From positions 20,529 to 84,528 of the forward strand of contig NZ_WHPN01000254.1 of the NCBI RefSeq assembly GCF_009735685.1: a stretch of DNA of 64,000 nucleotides, written 5' to 3'. The DNA is from Streptomyces lycii (GTDB lineage: Bacteria > Actinomycetota > Actinomycetes > Streptomycetales > Streptomycetaceae). Numbering within the stretch: position 1 is the stretch's first letter; every line of letters begins with the position of its first letter. The translations under genes were made by a program, and so were the position numbers. Below, piece by piece: positions 61,625 through 64,000 of this stretch. The notes below the pieces were generated by a model. The model ran no database searches. It had not been told where the DNA came from and saw only the letters and a list, made by a program, of their open reading frames with translations.

Positions 61625-62412
61625 TGCTGAAACCACGCTTTGTGCTCGGCGCGGTCATCGTCGGCCTGCCCCTGGCGCTGGCGCTGCTCGGACCGGTGCT
61701 CGCCGGGGAACCGGGGCCGCGCGCCGCTTCCTTCACCCTCGGCGGCGGGCACTGGCTGGGCACCGACTTCGTCGGCCGGGACGTCTGGCGGCAGGTCCTG
61801 CTCGGCGGCCGGTCCGTGGTCCTCGTCGCGCTGGCGGCGACCGCGCTGGCGTATCTGGTGGCCCTGCCGCTCGGCCTGATCAGCGCGCTCACCCACCGCG
61901 GCTGGCTGGAGGAACTGCTGATGCGGCCTCTGGACGTGCTGCTCGCGGTGCCGTCGCTGCTGATGATCCTGCTGGTCGCCGCCGTCCTCACCCCGGGCGC
62001 GGCGGGGCTCGCGCTGCTGGTGGCGCTGGTCAACATCCCGGACGCCGCCCGCGTCGTACGGGCCGCCGCGGCCGAGGTGGCGTCCCGCCCGGTGGTCGAG
62101 GCGCTGCGGCTGCAGGGTGAGAGCTGGTGGCGCACGGCCGTCGGCTACGTCGGCAGGTCGGTCGGGCGCACGCTCGCCGCCGACGCGGGCGTGCGGCTCA
62201 CCGGGGTGCTCTACCTCGTGGCCACCGCGGCTTTCCTCGGCGTCGGGGTCGAGCCGGACGCCGCCGACTGGGCGGTGATGGTCGACCGCAACCGGACCGG
62301 ACTGTTCGTCCAGCCCTGGGCCGTGGTCGTGCCCGCCCTGCTGATCGTCGCCCTCACCATGGGCGGCAACCTGCTCGCCGACGCCGCACTGCAGAAGAGG
62401 AGACGGACGTGA
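61624..62412 (+). CDS. ABC importer permease 2 (DppC/NikC-like)
   Basis: A 262-residue permease. Starts with FVLGAVIVGLPLALALLGPVL, then the family stretch GGGHWLGTDFVGRDVWRQVLLGGR (LGTDxxGRD signature), and five to six helices with LRLQGESWWRTAVGYVGRS as coupling loop. ATG at 61624 overlaps the previous stop by one base (TGATG). Partner of permease 1. Confidence 0.9.
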   Translation: MLKPRFVLGAVIVGLPLALALLGPVLAGEPGPRAASFTLGGGHWLGTDFVGRDVWRQVLLGGRSVVLVALAATALAYLVALPLGLISALTHRGWLEELLMRPLDVLLAVPSLLMILLVAAVLTPGAAGLALLVALVNIPDAARVVRAAAAEVASRPVVEALRLQGESWWRTAVGYVGRSVGRTLAADAGVRLTGVLYLVATAAFLGVGVEPDAADWAVMVDRNRTGLFVQPWAVVVPALLIVALTMGGNLLADAALQKRRRT

Positions 62413-63959
62413 ACGCGGTCGCCGAGATCACCGGCCTGAGCGTGGAGGTCGACGGCCGGGCGATCGTCGAGGGGGTGAACCTGCGGGTCCCGGCCGGCCG
62501 GGTCACCGCCCTGGTCGGCGCGTCCGGGAGCGGCAAGACGACGACCGGGCTCGCGCTGCTGGGCGAGTATCCGCCCGGCGCCCGGGTGACCGGCGGTGTA
62601 CGCGTCCCCCGGGGCCGGGTCGGCTACGTGCCGCAGCACCCGGGCGCCGTCCTCAACCCCGCGCGCCGCGTCGGCGCGCTGCTGCGGGACATCGCCCGGG
62701 ACCGGGTCCGGCACCTGCCGCGGCCCGGACGCCGGGCCGCCGCGCACGACCGCGTCCTGGAAGCGCTGGCGCTCGCCCAGCTTCCGGACCCGGCGGCGGT
62801 GCTGCGGCGCTATCCCCACCAGCTCTCCGGTGGCCAGCAGCAACGGGTCGTCCTGGCGCAGGCGCTGCTGCTCGGTGCCGAGGTGGTGGTCGCCGACGAG
62901 CCGACCACCGGCCAGGACGCGCTGACGAAGCAGCGCATCGTGGAGCAGTTCGCTGCCGTGGCCCGGCAGGGCATCGCCGTCGTCCTGCTCAGCCACGACC
63001 TGGACGTCGTACGCGCGCTGGCCGACGAGGTTCTGGTCATGCGGGAGGGACGGGTGGTCGAGTCCGGGCCGGCGGAGCGCCTGTGGCTCGCGCCCCGGCA
63101 TCCCTGGACGGCCGGACTCCTCGCGGCGGAACGGCCGGAACTCCCGTCCGGACCGGGCGGGGAGGGAGCGGAGGTGCTGCGCGTCGGCGGACTCACCGCC
63201 CGGCACGGCGGGACCCCGGTGCTGCGCGTCCCGGGACTCGTCCTGCGCGGCGGCGCGTGCCTGGCCGTCGTGGGACGCTCCGGCAGCGGCAAGACCACCC
63301 TGGCCCGCTGCCTGTCGGGCCTCCACCGGGACCACGACGGGGAGCTGCTGCTCGGCGGCGCCCCGCTCCGCCGCAGCCTGCGCGACCGGACCCGCGCGCA
63401 ACTGGCCGCCGTCCAGTACGTCTTCCAGGACGCCGGGGCGTCGTTCGACGAGCACCGTCCCGTGCTGGACCAGGTGGCCCGGACGGCGGTGCGGCTCCGC
63501 GGCCTGACGGAGCGGGACGCCCGGGCGGAGGCGGTGTCCGCCCTCGCGGGCCTCGGGCTGACCGGGGAACTGCCGCGGCGCGGACCGGGGCGGCTGTCCG
63601 GCGGCGAACTCCAGCGGGCCGCGCTCGCCCGCGCCCTGCTCGCCCGGCCCCGCGTCCTGGTCTGCGACGAGATCACCTCCGGACTGGACACCGTCACCCG
63701 GCGGGACCTCCTCGGCACACTCGCCGGGCTGCTGCGGGACCGGCCGGACCTGGCCCTGGTCCTGATCACCCACGACCTCGGCACCGCCGAGGCGCTGGCG
63801 GACCGGGTCGCGGTCCTGGACGCCGGTGACATCGTCGAGGAGGGCCCGGCCCGGCAGGTCCTCCGCTCGCCGGAACATCCGTTCACCGTCTCGCTGATGG
63901 AGACCACCGCCCGGCTGACCGCAGGGAGCGCGGGCAGCGCGGGAACCGCACCCGGCTGA
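62409..63959 (+). CDS. ABC importer dual ATPase (fused DppD-DppF-like)
   Basis: A 516-residue protein with two complete ATPase domains. First: Walker A GASGSGKTTT, signature LSGGQQQRV, Walker B VVVADEPTTGQD and LLSHD. Second: GRSGSGKTTLAR, LSGGELQRAAL, VLVCDEITSGLD and LITHD. The fusion replaces the two separate subunits usual in Opp/Nik systems. GTG at 62409 overlaps the permease stop (GTGA). It ends the visible operon 41 bases before the window edge; further genes may follow outside. Confidence 0.92.
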   Translation: MNAVAEITGLSVEVDGRAIVEGVNLRVPAGRVTALVGASGSGKTTTGLALLGEYPPGARVTGGVRVPRGRVGYVPQHPGAVLNPARRVGALLRDIARDRVRHLPRPGRRAAAHDRVLEALALAQLPDPAAVLRRYPHQLSGGQQQRVVLAQALLLGAEVVVADEPTTGQDALTKQRIVEQFAAVARQGIAVVLLSHDLDVVRALADEVLVMREGRVVESGPAERLWLAPRHPWTAGLLAAERPELPSGPGGEGAEVLRVGGLTARHGGTPVLRVPGLVLRGGACLAVVGRSGSGKTTLARCLSGLHRDHDGELLLGGAPLRRSLRDRTRAQLAAVQYVFQDAGASFDEHRPVLDQVARTAVRLRGLTERDARAEAVSALAGLGLTGELPRRGPGRLSGGELQRAALARALLARPRVLVCDEITSGLDTVTRRDLLGTLAGLLRDRPDLALVLITHDLGTAEALADRVAVLDAGDIVEEGPARQVLRSPEHPFTVSLMETTARLTAGSAGSAGTAPG

Positions 63960-64000
63960 TCCCGGACCGGGCGGGGGCGGGTCGCGCCGGACGGCCTCTT

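Noticed and set aside
52742..63959. staphylopine/pseudopaline-type (opine) metallophore cluster
   Set aside because: No nicotianamine-synthase-like gene and no opine dehydrogenase are present; only exporter and importer logic is shared.

Overview
The window looks like a chromosomal stretch from a Streptomyces or close relative. GC is very high with strong third-position bias, and GTG starts and GTGA/ATGA stop-start overlaps are common. The families are typical of high-GC actinobacteria: DUF5995, DinB/DUF664, a streptogrisin-like protease, a Tat-exported GMC oxidase, and many TetR/MarR/MerR/XRE/IclR regulators. No rRNA, tRNA or CRISPR array was found. Roughly 50 intact or nearly intact genes are supported, plus remnants.

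Left end (1-4.9 kb): a minus-strand aromatic ring-cleavage operon (aldehyde dehydrogenase, extradiol dioxygenase, aspartate-dehydrogenase-like enzyme, alpha/beta hydrolase cut by the edge), then a GNAT acetyltransferase. 5.1-10.8 kb: an unusual module made of a 1,027-residue papain-type protease without a secretion signal, a chagasin-type cysteine-protease inhibitor directly behind it, a third gene that appears to share a beta-rich domain with the protease, and two duplicated thioredoxin-like genes flanking a peptidoglycan-binding-like gene. 11-23.4 kb: an SDR without its catalytic residues; an SRPBCC gene divergent from a TetR gene across two perfect palindromes; a cholesterol-oxidase-like enzyme; DUF5995; MerR; an ABC-2 exporter; and a flavin monooxygenase divergent from a MarR regulator.

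23.5-43.2 kb: a cold-shock protein and acyl desaturase; a methyltransferase, XRE-cupin and thioredoxin-reductase-like group; a TOPRIM protein; an MFS exporter; an M19 dipeptidase with an altered metal motif; DinB-family genes (one reduced to its two ends); methyltransferase, GNAT and MarR genes; an LAETG wall protein; an M24 protein that has lost most metal ligands; and a three-gene catabolic operon (Ldh2 dehydrogenase, MHS transporter, SDR).

43.36-48.73 kb: a decayed Tn3-family transposon. It has about 49-bp terminal inverted repeats and an exact 5-bp target duplication (GACAC). Its transposase and resolvase are ruined by frameshifts and deletions, but the cargo (a membrane protein, DUF2243, a CtaG-like cytochrome oxidase assembly factor and a small membrane protein) reads intact. 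It separates the catabolic operon from an IclR gene that was probably its neighbour.

48.9-64 kb: IclR, a secreted streptogrisin-like protease, a secreted S33 peptidase, and then a tightly overlapping 11.2-kb ten-gene operon: ATP-grasp ligase, DUF364 (heavy-metal-chelation family), cysteine-synthase-like PLP enzyme, enolase-superfamily epimerase, MFS exporter, methyltransferase and a full Opp/Nik-type ABC importer. A Fur/Zur-box-like sequence lies upstream. The gene set fits synthesis, export and re-import of a small amino-acid-derived metal chelator that uses neither NRPS nor nicotianamine-synthase chemistry. This is the strongest candidate for an undescribed system here; the papain/chagasin module is the second.
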